Source: Yponomeuta sedellus
Lineage: Eukaryota; Arthropoda; Insecta; Lepidoptera; Yponomeutidae
DNA: 64,000 nucleotides
Direction of reading: 5' to 3'
NCBI GenBank assembly: GCA_934045075.1
Contig: OW203745.1
Location: forward strand, 9,933,873-9,997,872
In this document: one piece after another, positions 31,641 to 41,239 of the stretch
Numbering within the stretch: position 1 is the first letter of the stretch
Layout: the number at the start of each line of letters is the position of its first letter
The notes under the pieces: generated by a model
What the model was told of the DNA's origin: nothing
Seen by the model: the letters and a program-made list of their open reading frames with translations, nothing else
Databases searched by the model: none
Program-made: the position numbers and the translations under genes

Positions 31641-32161
31641 TATAATACAGTTTCCTGTAACCAATCGAAAACGCTTTTTCCTGCTCCAAAGTAACCAGTG
31701 AATAAACCGCAGAATATAATACATTGGTACATCAAAACTCGAAAGAAAGGAAATAAAGGCACAAGAGGCTTGATAAGAACCAGTAGGGGCTCCAACCGCG
31801 AAAGAAAGGATTAATTTTAACATTCTCCGGTCGCGATATTACCCGTCGTTCAAAAGCATATGTCCCTTAATAATAAACAGCTTTTGATTCCTCAAAAAGG
31901 CTCTAGAGGCATACCGTTGGCCCAAAACAAAACTTGTAAAGGGATTCCAAGAAAATTACATCCTCATGTGACTCTAGGTGTAAGGGGCGGATACGCATCG
32001 ATTCAAAATAGATTGTTTTAACGATAAGTAAAAATGCCGAAATTGGCGTTAGTATGTCCATGCAGCGACATGAAAATTATTCATAAAACACAAAATAAAA
32101 ATGGTAACTATTATTGATGAAGTGAAATAACAAAATAATATTTTATATAATTATAAGATAT
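31641..32161. other. No gene recognised
   Basis: Unassigned. Confidence 0.4.
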
Positions 32162-32347
32162 GAGCCTAGTTTTAAGACCAAGATCCTTGTTAGGGAGCTG
32201 GTTCGCCGCTTGAGGGACCGTGGGTTTGACTGCTGCTCCGGTGCGTATCTGGGAGAAACGGTCTCTTTAGCGGTGCAGCGTGGCAATGCTGCCAGCGTGT
32301 TGGGGTCCTTCGGTTCAGATGTTTTCCGGAGTGGTTTGGTCAGTTAG
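32162..32347 (+). pseudogene. Unidentified retroelement-like ORF end
   Basis: The open frame ends at the TAG at 32345-32347. Its sequence includes KILVRELVRRLRDRGFDC and LAVQRGNAASVLGSF. It is GC-richer than its flanks and is followed at once by AT-rich, UTR-like DNA, like the LINE ends elsewhere in the window. I think it is the C-terminus of a mobile-element protein but cannot name the family. No start can be assigned. Confidence 0.4.
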
Positions 32348-32820
32348 GATTTTTTTGTGTGCTTAAATTATTATTATTTTATGTGTTCTGTGTTCTTGAC
32401 GAAAATTTATTGGATATTGTACGTTTTTTGCTTGATATTGATATTGCATATTTTTTTTATTTGACTAGAATATTGTTTAATGACAGCTCATTGATAATGT
32501 ACTTATGTAAGTGACATAAAAATTTAATTAATAAAAATGTAAATGTTTAATAAAGTAAGTTAATTATAGAAATTTAAGATCTAATTGTTAACACTAAACA
32601 GTTCCTAGGTATTGGACACCACATTAGTTATAAGATTTTAGAAGTGCACCCGACAGGTTCATAATGATTTAGGAACATCAGGAATCGGACATACTTAAAT
32701 ATATACATACATATAAGCCATACTAGGCAATACATGAGAGTATAGGGTCACAAACGAGAGAGTCAGAGCTATCACAGCTGTCTTCATTCTATCAGAGCAA
32801 TCTTTTGGGTTGGTTGAGGC
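32348..32820. other. No gene; AT-rich
   Basis: Possibly the 3' UTR of the preceding ORF. Nothing else was recognised. Confidence 0.4.
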
Positions 32821-33107
32821 ATAATAATAATAATAATAAAATCGTTTATTGAACAGAAGACAGTTACATAAATGTATACAGTAGTACCCACACTAGGCAT
32901 AACCTGTGTCGTGGGTACTAATACTCTTAATGTAGTTGTACATAGGTGTCTTAGCTTTTAGTTACTATAATAAAGAATAAAATAAACTTAGTTAAATAGT
33001 CCATAGTTCAACGGTGCTAGGTGTGTCTCAGTTTGTATGTATGTGTGTGTGTGTGTGTGTGTGTGTGAGGGTGTGTGTGTATGTGTTTGTATAAGAGTGA
33101 TTTTTAT
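32821..33107 (-). repeat. LINE 3' end, (AAT)n tail, and (GT)n microsatellite
   Basis: AATAATAATAATAATAAAAT then CGTTTATTGAACAG is a reversed LINE tail. An alternating GT run of about 50 bp lies at 33039-33092, broken once by GAGG. Confidence 0.7.
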
Positions 33108-33693
33108 GTGCAGTGCATGGATTGTCCTCGTCTGCTGAGAGCTGTCATAGTTCGTGAAGTAGCGTACGCCAAGAGACGTGTCGGAAGACCGCTACTACGC
33201 TTTAAAGACTGCGTCAAGCGTGACATTGCGGCTATCGGGATCGATCCCGAGACCTGGGAAAAACTTGCTTTGAATCGTGACGCCTGGAGAGATGAAGTTT
33301 GGGAGGGCCGCAAGACCTGCGATGAAGTATGGTGCTTGGGACTGGCGGACAAGAGAGTCAGGAGGCACCAAATTCATACCGACCCGATTCCCGGCTCTTC
33401 CTTTATCTGTCCTACATGCTGTAGAGCCTGCCGCTCTCAAATCGAACTTTTTAGCTACTCAAAAAAGAGTCAAGGCTCTTAGGCACTGTTTAAATCATCC
33501 GTAACGGACGCAAATGCCTATGGTGATGTAAAAAGAGCAAACATTACCCTTCATTAGGCCTCCACCGCAGTCAGGTAAAAATAGCAATATTACTTTTAGC
33601 AATAAGGCCGCCAATTGTACTATGTATATTTGCAATTGTTTTGTATTTGTTGTTTTTCCAGTGTACAATAAAGAATATTCTTATCTTATCTTT
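33108..33693 (+). pseudogene. Non-LTR RT C-terminus with 3' UTR
   Basis: Open to the TAG at 33480-33482. The sequence AKRRVGRPLLRFKDCVKRDI, GIDPETWEKLALNRDAW and FICPTCCRACRSQIELFSYS is typical of the end of insect and flatworm LINE pol proteins. Family members close with a C-x2-C...H-x-C-type knuckle; here the histidine position appears to be tyrosine (FSYSKK). The 3' UTR contains TTTTAGCAATAAGGCCGCCA and ends CAATAAAGAATATTCTTATC, TTATCTT. The 5' part is lost at the (GT)n tract. Confidence 0.85.
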
Positions 33694-34022
33694 TCCACAC
33701 AAGAACTCTAATAGCCACGATACGAGAGACTTAGCAAAGTTGCAACATAAATGCAATGGTTAATCGGGTAGGTACAGAGTTTTGGCTGCTCTACAGGTTC
33801 TGCTGTAGAGCAGCCGCATACACTAGGGGCGATATATCAAAAAAGAAATCTCGTCCAATATAAGAGCGCGTATATCAAAGCAGGGAAGGGTAAAACAATC
33901 TACTGCCGGATTGTCGACGAAGGGGTAATACAGCGTTATTGAAGTCGTAGCTCCCAATACGATCTCAAAAGGCTGCTAGCTAGTTTAGCCCAGTTTAAAG
34001 ACAGATTAGTTTATCGTTGGGT
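33694..34022. other. No gene recognised
   Basis: GGTTCTGCTGTAGAGCAGCC near 33797 includes the small inverted repeat GCTGCTCTAC/GTAGAGCAGC. Confidence 0.4.
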
Positions 34023-34362
34023 TGATCCTTGTATGTCCCCACTGCTGGGGCATCGCAGGAAGGTTAGGCCATACTCCACCACGGGGGCCAAGTCAGGGTT
34101 GGTGGTGGATTGTAAGACAGTGGCGGGCCTTACTGTCAAAAGTTATCAAGCCGTCCATATGGCCTCCGACTTGGCTTATCGACTGCCATTACATGACAGC
34201 CGGCACCAACGGCTTAACGTGTCTCTTCGGACGCACGAAAGCGCTCAGAAAAATGCCACTAGTGGTAGTCGCGGGACGATCAACCATCCTGCGCCTGACC
34301 GCGCCTATTGATGTTTTACTCAAATGATTGATTCGAATCACTCGGTTCGCCTAGGCCACGAG
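34023..34362 (-). repeat. 5S-SINE (subfamily a), full length
   Basis: GATCCTTGTATGTCCCCACT to CAAATGATTGATTCGAATCA, CTCGGTTCGCC and TAGGCCACGAG. Lacks CACGGGTCTCTTCCTG. Confidence 0.92.
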
Positions 34363-34656
34363 ATTAGTTTATGACATTCATCACTTTTTCATTATATAAA
34401 AACGAATTCCACCGTTAAGGCGTGGCCAAACTAACGCGTCCAGCTAACGTCCGCGGTGGCGTGCGCGGTAGCGATCAGTTGTTGCGTACGAACTTGTAGC
34501 GACGTGTTCACATCGAGGCGTCCTCTGTTTGGCCGCGGCGTCTCGGTGCAGCGTCTGCAGGCAGCGGGGGCGATCAGATCGCGCTTGTTACATTAGGACG
34601 CTGCACGCAGCTATTTTTGTTGAAAAAAACTGTGTTTTTTAGTTTTTAAAGTATTC

Positions 34657-34764
34657 ATGATGGAACCGGAAGTAATTATAAATGAGGTTCACAAATACCC
34701 ATTGTTATATGACACGTCTCAGTCTGATTATAAGAATACGACAAAAACATTCTATAGTAAATGA
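34657..34764 (+). pseudogene. Harbinger accessory gene, MADF-domain N-terminus
   Basis: ATG ATG GAA opens a 35-codon frame with INEVHKYPLLYDTSQSDYK, the start of a MADF (Adf-1-like Myb/SANT) DNA-binding domain. In Harbinger elements such a protein is the partner of the transposase and helps its DNA binding. Two in-frame ATGs occur; 34657 is taken as the start. Homology ends at about KNTT (34740), after which the frame crosses into antisense transposase sequence and stops at 34762. Confidence 0.75.
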
Positions 34765-35025
34765 AAAATCGCTTTTCATCTTCACGTAATTGCCAGTGCA
34801 AGGTATAGAATTCACCTTCCCTTTCTCTGGTTTCATTTATACTGTGTACCCATACTCTTGTTCTTCTGAAAAAAAAAACATACCTAATGAGACATTAGCT
34901 TACAATTGACGTTGACTAGAATTACTGTGATTGTGTTGTACTTACCTTTCTTGTTCCTCTTCATCTTCAATGAGAGCAGCCAAAAGTAAAACTTCTTCAA
35001 TTTCACTTTCTGTATCAGAGAGCAT
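34750..35025 (-). pseudogene. Harbinger transposase, first two exons
   Basis: Exon 1 (35025-34946) starts at MLSDTESEIEEVLLLAALI and is acidic (EDEEEQER). A clean intron of 80 bp follows: GTAAGT donor at 34945 and a T-rich tract ending CAG at 34866. Exon 2 continues in frame as RRTRVWVHSINETRE, GEFYTLHWQLRED and RFFIYYRM, the N-terminal signature of PIF/Harbinger transposases. The DDE catalytic domain is wholly deleted. A longer minus-strand frame reaching into the inverted repeat (35169) is probably not the true start. Confidence 0.85.
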
Positions 35026-35176
35026 TGGAGTTAATGATGTGACTCCAGCCTGGTGAACGCAAGAACAAACGCGACAGTGTGAACAACTTTTGCACGCGTA
35101 GTTATCGCCACCGCGGACGCGACCTGGACGGCTTGGTTTGGCCAGGCCTTTAGTGAGTGGTTTTGCCACTATAATT

Positions 35177-35265
35177 CTTTTTCTTCTTCAGGCTATATTA
35201 GTCCGCTGTTGGACATACCTCCCCCCTAATAAGCGCCATAGCGCCTGTCTGCAGGCTCTTTATAA
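35177..35265 (-). repeat. LINE-H 3' end fragment
   Basis: TTCTTCTTCAGGCTATATTA, GTCCGCTGTTGGACAT and AAGCGCCATAGCGCCTGTCT are the reverse of the LINE-H ORF end and tail. It lies 27 bp from the Harbinger end. Confidence 0.8.
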
Positions 35266-35280
35266 CTCTGTTACATAGAA

Positions 35281-35660
35281 TAAAAAAATATTTATTTATT
35301 TAACATAATAACTTATTATTACAGGATTAGCACATAATGTAACAAGTTAAAAACATTTTAAAATCTTCACAAACATTAGAAAAAAAGGAAAGAAAGACAT
35401 TTATTATTATACCAACAAGACACATCACAGAAACAAAAAACTAGACAATTAACACAACATGAGCACAACAGAAATAAACCAAATAACTATACATATAAAC
35501 GAAACAAAAAACAGACATAGGTTTCGCCTGTCGTGTGTCTATGTTGCCACAAAAGGCAGCTGACTCAGCGTTGTGCTGAGGGAGTGAGCCCTCAGCGCTG
35601 ATTTTCAGTCAGTGTCCGAGGTAACCGAATGGTCCTACGAGGTGCGTGTCGTGGTGCATT
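35281..35660 (-). repeat. LINE 3' UTR, reversed, worn
   Basis: TATTTATTTATTTAACATAA, then CAGCGTTGTGCTGAGGGAG and CGAGGTAACCGAATGGTCC. Similar to 25892 and possibly to 12318. The family is uncertain. Confidence 0.5.
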
Positions 35661-35747
35661 TATAGGATATATGAATAGGACAGGTACACAAATATAAAAG
35701 TAAAAGGGTCGTCTTAAATACTTAGATTCATATATTCGCACATACAC

Positions 35748-35880
35748 ACACATACATATACATACATATTATATATATATATATAATATGTATGTATATG
35801 TATGTGTAATATATATATATATATATTTTATTATTTTATTAGATTTATTTTATTTGTATTTTACATTATTATTTAAAATT

Positions 35881-35934
<54 letters not shown>

Positions 35935-35980
35935 AATTTTAAATAATAATGTAAAATACAAATAAAATAAATCCAATAAG
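35748..35980. repeat. Two adjacent AT palindromes
   Basis: The first, 35748-35807, is a perfect 60-bp palindrome (ACACATACATATACATACAT and its inverse around a TA run). The second, 35836-35979, has arms of about 50 bp (GATTTATTTTATTTGTATTT...) around roughly 50 bp of TA repeat, with one mismatch. Such sequences extrude cruciforms and often collapse in assemblies. Confidence 0.9.
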
Positions 35981-36862
35981 TAAATATAAGTGCGAAAATA
36001 AAGAAAGAAAAAGAAAAATACACGCCAAAGCAAAAACACCTGGCCGACAAACAACTTTTTTTTTCTTTTTGATGCGATTACAATATAGTCGGTCACTTTA
36101 GTTCAATTCAAACATACAATCGGCATCTATTTGCCTACTATTAAACTAACAATTTTTTAATTCTTAAATACTATACACATTAATTAGGTATAACACAAAA
36201 ATTTTAATGCCGTCCTAGTGAATTCACCCTGAGTACATCCAAAAACATCATTTTTTTCCGAGATGGTATTTAGTAGTAGTGCGGAGTCTCAGCCAGCAGG
36301 TTGGTGCGCGCGCGCGGCAACAGCAGCTGCGGCGGTCGCCGGCGGCGCCGCACGTAGCCGAAAAAAACTTTTTCATCCCACCATCTCGGAAAGAGTATTT
36401 CTATTCTTCAATATCTGAGTGAAAAAGCCGTTTTTATTCTCTAGAGGTTAAGTAAATTGAATTTAGACCATCGTGTGCACTAAGTTTGTGAATTAAAAAA
36501 GTTTACCTATCTAGTGATTGTAAGCGTTTTTTTTTTTTGCATTTTGTCATTTCCTCGCTGAGGTGGAATGAAAAGTTACGTGTTGCACTCGAGTGCAAAG
36601 ATTTTTCACCTCGTGCTCTTTTGATTCCCTCGCTAACGCTCAGGATTCTAATTTTGAATCCTTCGCTTGCTCGGTCATCAAAATTGAACACGCGGTTAAA
36701 AAGCAACTTTGCACTCTTGTATAAAAAATAACTATTATTGCCATTCACAAACTAGCTTAAATTTTTTTTTTGTTGTTTTTAACATTTAGACTTATATTTA
36801 TTGAAAAATGTCACATGCAAACAAAAGAATAACATAAACTATATAAATCCACAACAGTATCG
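35981..36862. other. No gene; inverted repeat around a GC-rich loop
   Basis: TTTCCGAGATGGT at 36255-36267 pairs with ACCATCTCGGAAA at 36380-36392; the loop holds GCGCGCGCGGCAAC and GCGGTCGCCGGCGGCGCCGC. The 36510-36735 block carries the 16-bp palindrome TTGCACTCGAGTGCAA and looks like a dispersed repeat. Frames there are chance. Confidence 0.6.
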
Positions 36863-36863
36863 T

Positions 36864-36907
36864 CAAATCATATAAAATAATATTAGTATATTATTTTATA
36901 TGATTTG
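36864..36907. repeat. 44-bp AT palindrome
   Basis: CAAATCATATAAAATAATA and its exact inverse are separated by 6 bases. Confidence 0.9.
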
Positions 36908-37669
36908 AGCTAAATGGTCATATAAACACAAAAAAAAACAAAATTACACAAACAAAATAAGATTAGTCAATCAAACCGCCCCGATACATATCCGACCCAA
37001 AGGTTCCCATAAAGAGAAGTTCCCATTATTTTTAATATGGATTTTGATTTATCTAAAATAAAATATTATTATTATTATTATTATTATAACGCTGGCAGTA
37101 TTATATAGGATATCCTTTGCATCAAATATGCTCTGGAGCGGTAGTCCAAGCCGCGGTTCCTCAGACGACGACCTACCTCTTTAATAAAGGCTTTGCCCTG
37201 AAAACCCTAGACCCCAGTGGTTTCCAAAACCAGGGGTACGAAAAATAGCTGAAATTAACATTAAACACTATGCATCATCTTATTTATTACTAGTCTAGTG
37301 AGGCAAAAGGGAACGACTCAGCTAATGCTATGACGGCTCGTAAGGTCCGTGCAGCGCTGATTCAGTCATTCCCTACTCCCAGAGTTGTTGTGCGGGAGTG
37401 TTTGTAGTTAGAACACGTCTGTTATTCAAATTTAACTTTGAAAAGGTAATTAATTACATTTCTGTTAAAATTTAAATAAATAAATAGTAATTAACAAAAA
37501 CAATCAGTCTTGAGATCAAATATATTGTGCGTATGTCAGTGAGTGTGTGAGTGTGTATCTGTGTGAATGAGTGAGTGACTGTGTATGTACGTGTGCACGT
37601 TACTGTGTGATTTATATACTGATATAAATGGTAGTGTATGATAAATAGAGCATGTTAGCGTTAGCTTAT
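36908..37669. other. No gene; (ATT)n at 37066-37087
   Basis: CAGTGGTTTCCAAAACCAGG at 37212 looks like one end of a hAT-type element but no partner end was found. Confidence 0.4.
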
Positions 37670-38196
37670 AATCGTCCCACTACATGACACAGGCCCTCCT
37701 TCAGGGAGAAATAGTAGAGGTTTAATTACCACGTGTCCCCACCGCAGCTTGACAAATTCAAGGGCTGTTACATCCTATTGACAAATGACATTCAAATTAC
37801 TCTGACTGTTGAAAAATGAAATTATTTAATGTAATATTTTAATCTTCATTTGTAAAAATAATTTAATTGTTTTAATCCTTTATATTTGCATGCCTAGACT
37901 AGGTAAAATATGTCGGAAATACTATTTGTTACAACATCTCAAATGTACCATATTTGACGCAAATAAATATCTTGTATCTTGAGGTTGTTGAACACCGACA
38001 CTTAGGAATCTTTATTCCTACCGATGTTTTCCTTCAACTAGCGAGTAGTAGCGAAACTAAACTTGAATAGTACTAAATTTAAAGTCAAATTTCTCTACTC
38101 AGCCTTATAGTTGGACCACTGTACGTAGCAAGCGCTGAGGTTTAGGATTTCCTCACAATTATTTCCTTCACAGTTAACGAGTGGTACAATAATTAT
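37670..38196 (-). repeat. SINE-C fragments
   Basis: Reversed 3' landmarks at 37676-37770 (CACAGGCCCTCCTTCAGGG, ACCACGTGTCCCCACCGC) and middle pieces near 38020-38180 (GCAAGCGCTGAGG, TTTCCTTCACAGTTAACGAG). In between lies AT-rich unassigned sequence. Confidence 0.55.
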
Positions 38197-38287
38197 AAAT
38201 ATTCATGGACATATTACAAAGATCTCGTTAGCCCTATGCTAATTACAACTACAGGACTTGTGTTAAAGGTGCTAACTCGACGATACA
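38197..38287 (-). repeat. SINE-D 3' fragment
   Basis: ATATTCATGGACATATTACA, GATCTCGTTAGCCCTA and GGTGCTAACTCGACGATA are the reverse of the SINE-D 3' end at 53110-53205. Confidence 0.8.
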
Positions 38288-38475
38288 TCCATACATAACC
38301 TCACGCCTGTATCCCAGAGGGGTAGGCACAGACCAGGGACTGCAATTTGCCATGATCTTGACAGATCACCTTCGCTTCATCAACGTTCATAAGTCATTGC
38401 ATGCAAGCACGCCGGTTTCGGGTACTTTTTATCTTTTCCTTTGCTAATACATCCCCTATTTGGTCGACGATAGTT
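38288..38475 (-). repeat. LINE-F 3' coding fragment
   Basis: ATAACCTCACGCCTGTATCC to TTGCATGCAAGCACGCCGG and CCCCTATTTGGTCGAC, in reverse. Several frameshifts. Confidence 0.8.
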
Positions 38476-38484
38476 TAAATACAA

Positions 38485-38990
38485 TGTTGATGATCATTGG
38501 CCTTTTCGCATCTACGTAATGAGATGATTTACACAGCGTCCAGTGGCATTCCCACCCACACCAGATGGGTAAAGGGACCACTCCGACGCTGCAGTGCCTG
38601 GGACATGGCTTTATAAATGGTGTAGGCTTGCCCATCATCTATACCATCCTGACAGCTTAGTCGGCCTAGCCCACAGGAAAGACTAGTCAATACGTGCGGA
38701 GCGAACCTACCGCGGGTTTCTTCACGATGTTTTCTTTCACCGTTGCCGTGTGGTATTGCGACTACAAATTTGCAAATGGACGTAACTTTGATATTAAACA
38801 AAGTCATTGGTACATGCTCGAACTTGGGGCTCTCGCTTGCCAGTCCATTTTTATACAATAAATACATAAATACTATAGCTTCAAATATGCTCATAACTTC
38901 AAACAAAGTCATTGGTACGTGCCGGGATCTAAACCCACGACCTTCTGATTGAGAAGCCGAGGTTCCATCGCTGCTACCACCGTTCTTTTC
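38485..38990 (-). repeat. SINE-E plus a second tRNA-like head
   Basis: A near-complete SINE-E (38490-38847) ends at the head remnant GGGGCTCTCGCTTGCCAGTC. At 38895-38990 follows another reversed tRNA-like head, CGGGATCTAAACCCACGACC...TGCTACCACCG, preceded by the same CAAAGTCATTGGTAC joint. Two related SINEs lie in tandem, or one is partly duplicated. Confidence 0.8.
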
Positions 38991-39199
38991 TCTACCCCAA
39001 GTGCGGCAAACCTTTCCCCCCTCTTATTTATCTTGTTAAATAAACACGCTACTTTGCAACATCGATTTAAGTTTTCACTTGGAGCAAGTAAAGTTGTCTA
39101 AAGTAAGTATACTAGCAGTCACTCTAATAAGGTCCCGTCTCTGCTAATGGAAAAATATTTGTCTCGTAAAATACTTTCCTCAGACTTTGAACATGATGT
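38991..39199. other. No gene recognised
   Basis: Unassigned. Confidence 0.4.
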
Positions 39200-39575
39200 C
39201 CGCGAAAACTGGCCTTCTCTTCCAAGTTATTCCGTGACGGACGTTTCATTATAAAACTAAGCTTACCTGAAACACGGTTCAAAAGATGTGTTAAGTACAC
39301 TTTGTGCCAAAAGGACTACTATAACTTAAAGGATTATTTAGATGAAAATGATGTTTAGAATTAAAGTCAGTACAATGCATGAGTTTTATGTTTTATAGTA
39401 ATTATGTGAACTCTGTTAATTTAAGGTTTTTGAAAAGACTAAGTTTGAACTTTTTTTGTCTATTTTTTCTCCAAAATGGTCTAAATTTTGATTGGACATC
39501 TAGTAAATTTTGATTTTTCTGCTGCAGTTTCTGCTCTACTTTGAATAAAACCTTTTAATTTAATTTAAATTCAAT
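39200..39575 (+). pseudogene. Jockey/CR1-type LINE C-terminus and 3' UTR
   Basis: The frame LPETRFKRCVKYTLCQKDYY, NLKDYLDENDV, stop near 39358, then a 3' UTR ending TGAATAAAACCTTTTAATTT. The copy at 57795-58380 is collinear (about 80% by eye) and longer. Confidence 0.75.
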
Positions 39576-39900
39576 TTTACGAGCGGTGTTAAAGTAAGAA
39601 TTTTATGCTGAGGTAGTTGAACACTCAGGTTTCCTCACAATGTTTTCGTTCAGATAGAGCGGTGGCAGCAAAACGGTGGGATGTCGGTTTTTCAATATTT
39701 AACTATCATTTGTAGTATTATTAAGAGACATAGAGGTTGCCTTTATTACATTGAAGTAATTTGAGTCCTAAAATCAAAAGATTCTAAGAACTTATGAGCC
39801 CATTTCCTAGCAAATAAACAAGTTTTAGTTTACTTTTTTCATGGAAACTTTGCTTTAGAATCGTCATTCAGTCTTAAGAATAGTTTCTATAAAATGTCTA
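39576..39900. other. No gene; SINE-C scrap near 39610-39665
   Basis: TGAACACTCAGGTTTCCTCACAATG only; the rest is unassigned. Confidence 0.45.
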
Positions 39901-39916
39901 AACAAGCTATAATTTT

Positions 39917-40070
39917 AAAAACCTATTATTAAAATTATAGCTTGTTAGCTGGCTATCCGTGCCAGAGGTCGCGGGTTCGAATCCCGGCATGGGTGGAATT
40001 TTTAGCCTCTAAATAGGTTTTTAAAATTGTCCTTAGCACGGGTTAGTGCATTAAAAATAAAAATAGTATA
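39917..40070 (+). repeat. SINE-A with inverted flank copied into its 5' end
   Basis: AGCTATAATTT flanks the copy at about 39905-39915 and 40071-40081. The element's AAAAACCTATTA is followed by AAAATTATAGCTTGTT, the exact inverse of the left flank AACAAGCTATAATTTT (39901-39916), then GGCTATCCGTGCCAGAGGTC, the sense arm and the full tail. The antisense arm is missing. Confidence 0.9.
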
Positions 40071-40190
40071 AGCTATAATTTCTTTTTCATTCTGTAAATG
40101 TCTTCAATTGTAAGCACGATGAAACCTCGATTTGTGTTCTCAAAATGTATTGGCACAGTTTCATTGCGATCCGGATGCGATGACGTTTGT

Positions 40191-40760
40191 AACTATGAAA
40201 CAAACTACGTTTGTATGGAAATTGCTCCTTGACGAAGACTTTTAAGTTTTAGTGACAGAGTTTTCGGAGTTCAGAGTTTTAGGGTCGCTTCCTACATCGC
40301 AGGAAGGTAAGCCCATACTCCACCACCTTTTTTAACCCAGGAGGAACCCTATTACGGGTACCACCGGCTCGGGGGAGCGCGGTGGTTATGTCGGACTCCC
40401 CGCCCTGAAAAGGGCGGTATACCGACTAAAACTCCTGGGGTGCTCCTCCGCACTCGCAAGGGACGGGGCCACGGAAACGCCTGCGCACACTACCGCGACC
40501 CCGTGTGCGGTAGTGTGCGCCGGTTCTTCGACGGTGGAGAGGGAGCGAAAGAGGATCATCCTCTCACACCCTCTCCGCCGCCTTCTTTCTCGCCATGACG
40601 GCCTCGCAGAAGGCGAGAGGTCCGTCCCAATAGCCGCGGCCAACTCGGTCATCATCATCAGTTGTAAGCAAGGTCATTCATTCAAAACCATTCAAAATCC
40701 AAACTACGGTGTCATGGAAATTGTTCCTTACGGGAGACTTAAGTTTTCGTGTCACTGTTG
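40191..40760. repeat. GC-rich block between two copies of a 60-bp repeat
   Basis: AAACTACG...ATGGAAATTG with GAC...TTAAGTTTT..GTGTCACTG-like sequence occurs at 40191-40256 and 40700-40760. Between them lie a 5S-SINE fragment (40285-40328, reversed) and a 320-bp GC-rich segment (40330-40650) with GGGCGGTATACCGAC, CACACTACCGC/GCGGTAGTGTG and minus-strand frames of up to 90 codons. I suspect mobile-element origin but do not recognise it. The 166-codon plus frame beginning inside it is probably chance. Confidence 0.55.
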
Positions 40761-41030
40761 CAGTAAATTACCTCGTTTTCCGACACAACACGAATCGAAG
40801 CATCCGTCATACAAAGCGGAAGTGGCGGCCGCTCGAAAGGAAAGCAAAGAAAAATACCTCAGTTCCGCGAATAACAAGCGAGAAATACCAATGTGCATTT
40901 TTGGTGCAACCTTTTGTGATGCATTTTTGGCGAAGGATACTTTGACAAAAATTGTTATACTGCATAACAGACATAGAGTGATACTGAAAACCTGCCAAAC
41001 ACTTTTTAGATAAAGGTATGTTTTAGATAA
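40761..41030. other. No gene recognised
   Basis: Unassigned. Confidence 0.4.
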
Positions 41031-41190
41031 TACTATCTTTATTTTTAATGCACTAACCCGTGCTAAGGACAAATTTAAAAACCTATTCTCCCATTAGCTC
41101 AGTTGGAAAAAGCGCTGGCACGGATAGCCAGAGGTTGGGGGTTCGAATCCCGGCATGGGTGAAATTTTTAGCCTCTAAATAGGTTTTTAA
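41031..41190 (-). repeat. SINE-A lacking spacer and sense arm
   Basis: GTTTTAGATAA is duplicated at about 41020-41030 and 41191-41201. In minus orientation it reads AAAAACCTATTTAGAGGC, antisense tRNA-like arm to GAGCTAATGGG, then directly AATAGGTTTTTAAATTTG and the tail. Confidence 0.9.
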
Positions 41191-41239
41191 GTTTTAGATA
41201 AATTCAATTTAATTGTTAATTCTAAAACTTACCCCGAAT

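Larger units (their letters stand above)
34418..35149. mobile_element. 732-bp PIF/Harbinger deletion derivative
   Basis: TTA is duplicated at 34415-34417 and 35150-35152, the 3-bp target typical of PIF/Harbinger. The terminal inverted repeats are at least 45 bp: left AGGCGTGGCCAAACTAACGC, right (reversed) AGGCCTGGCCAAACCAAGCC, both reaching CGTCCGCGGTGGCG. Inside are the 5' ends of the two genes that autonomous members carry, converging on a deletion near 34750. Complete Harbingers are several kb, so most of the interior is gone. Confidence 0.9.

Noticed and set aside
33104..33440. Minus-strand frames of 81-82 codons
   Set aside because: Shadows of the plus-strand RT C-terminus at 33108-33482.
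37208..37245. hAT transposon end
   Set aside because: CAGTGGTTTCCAAAACCAGG looks like a hAT terminus but no inverse partner or 8-bp duplication was found.
40513..41013. 166-codon plus frame
   Set aside because: It runs from the GC-rich block into AT-rich DNA with a change in composition and no recognisable motif.
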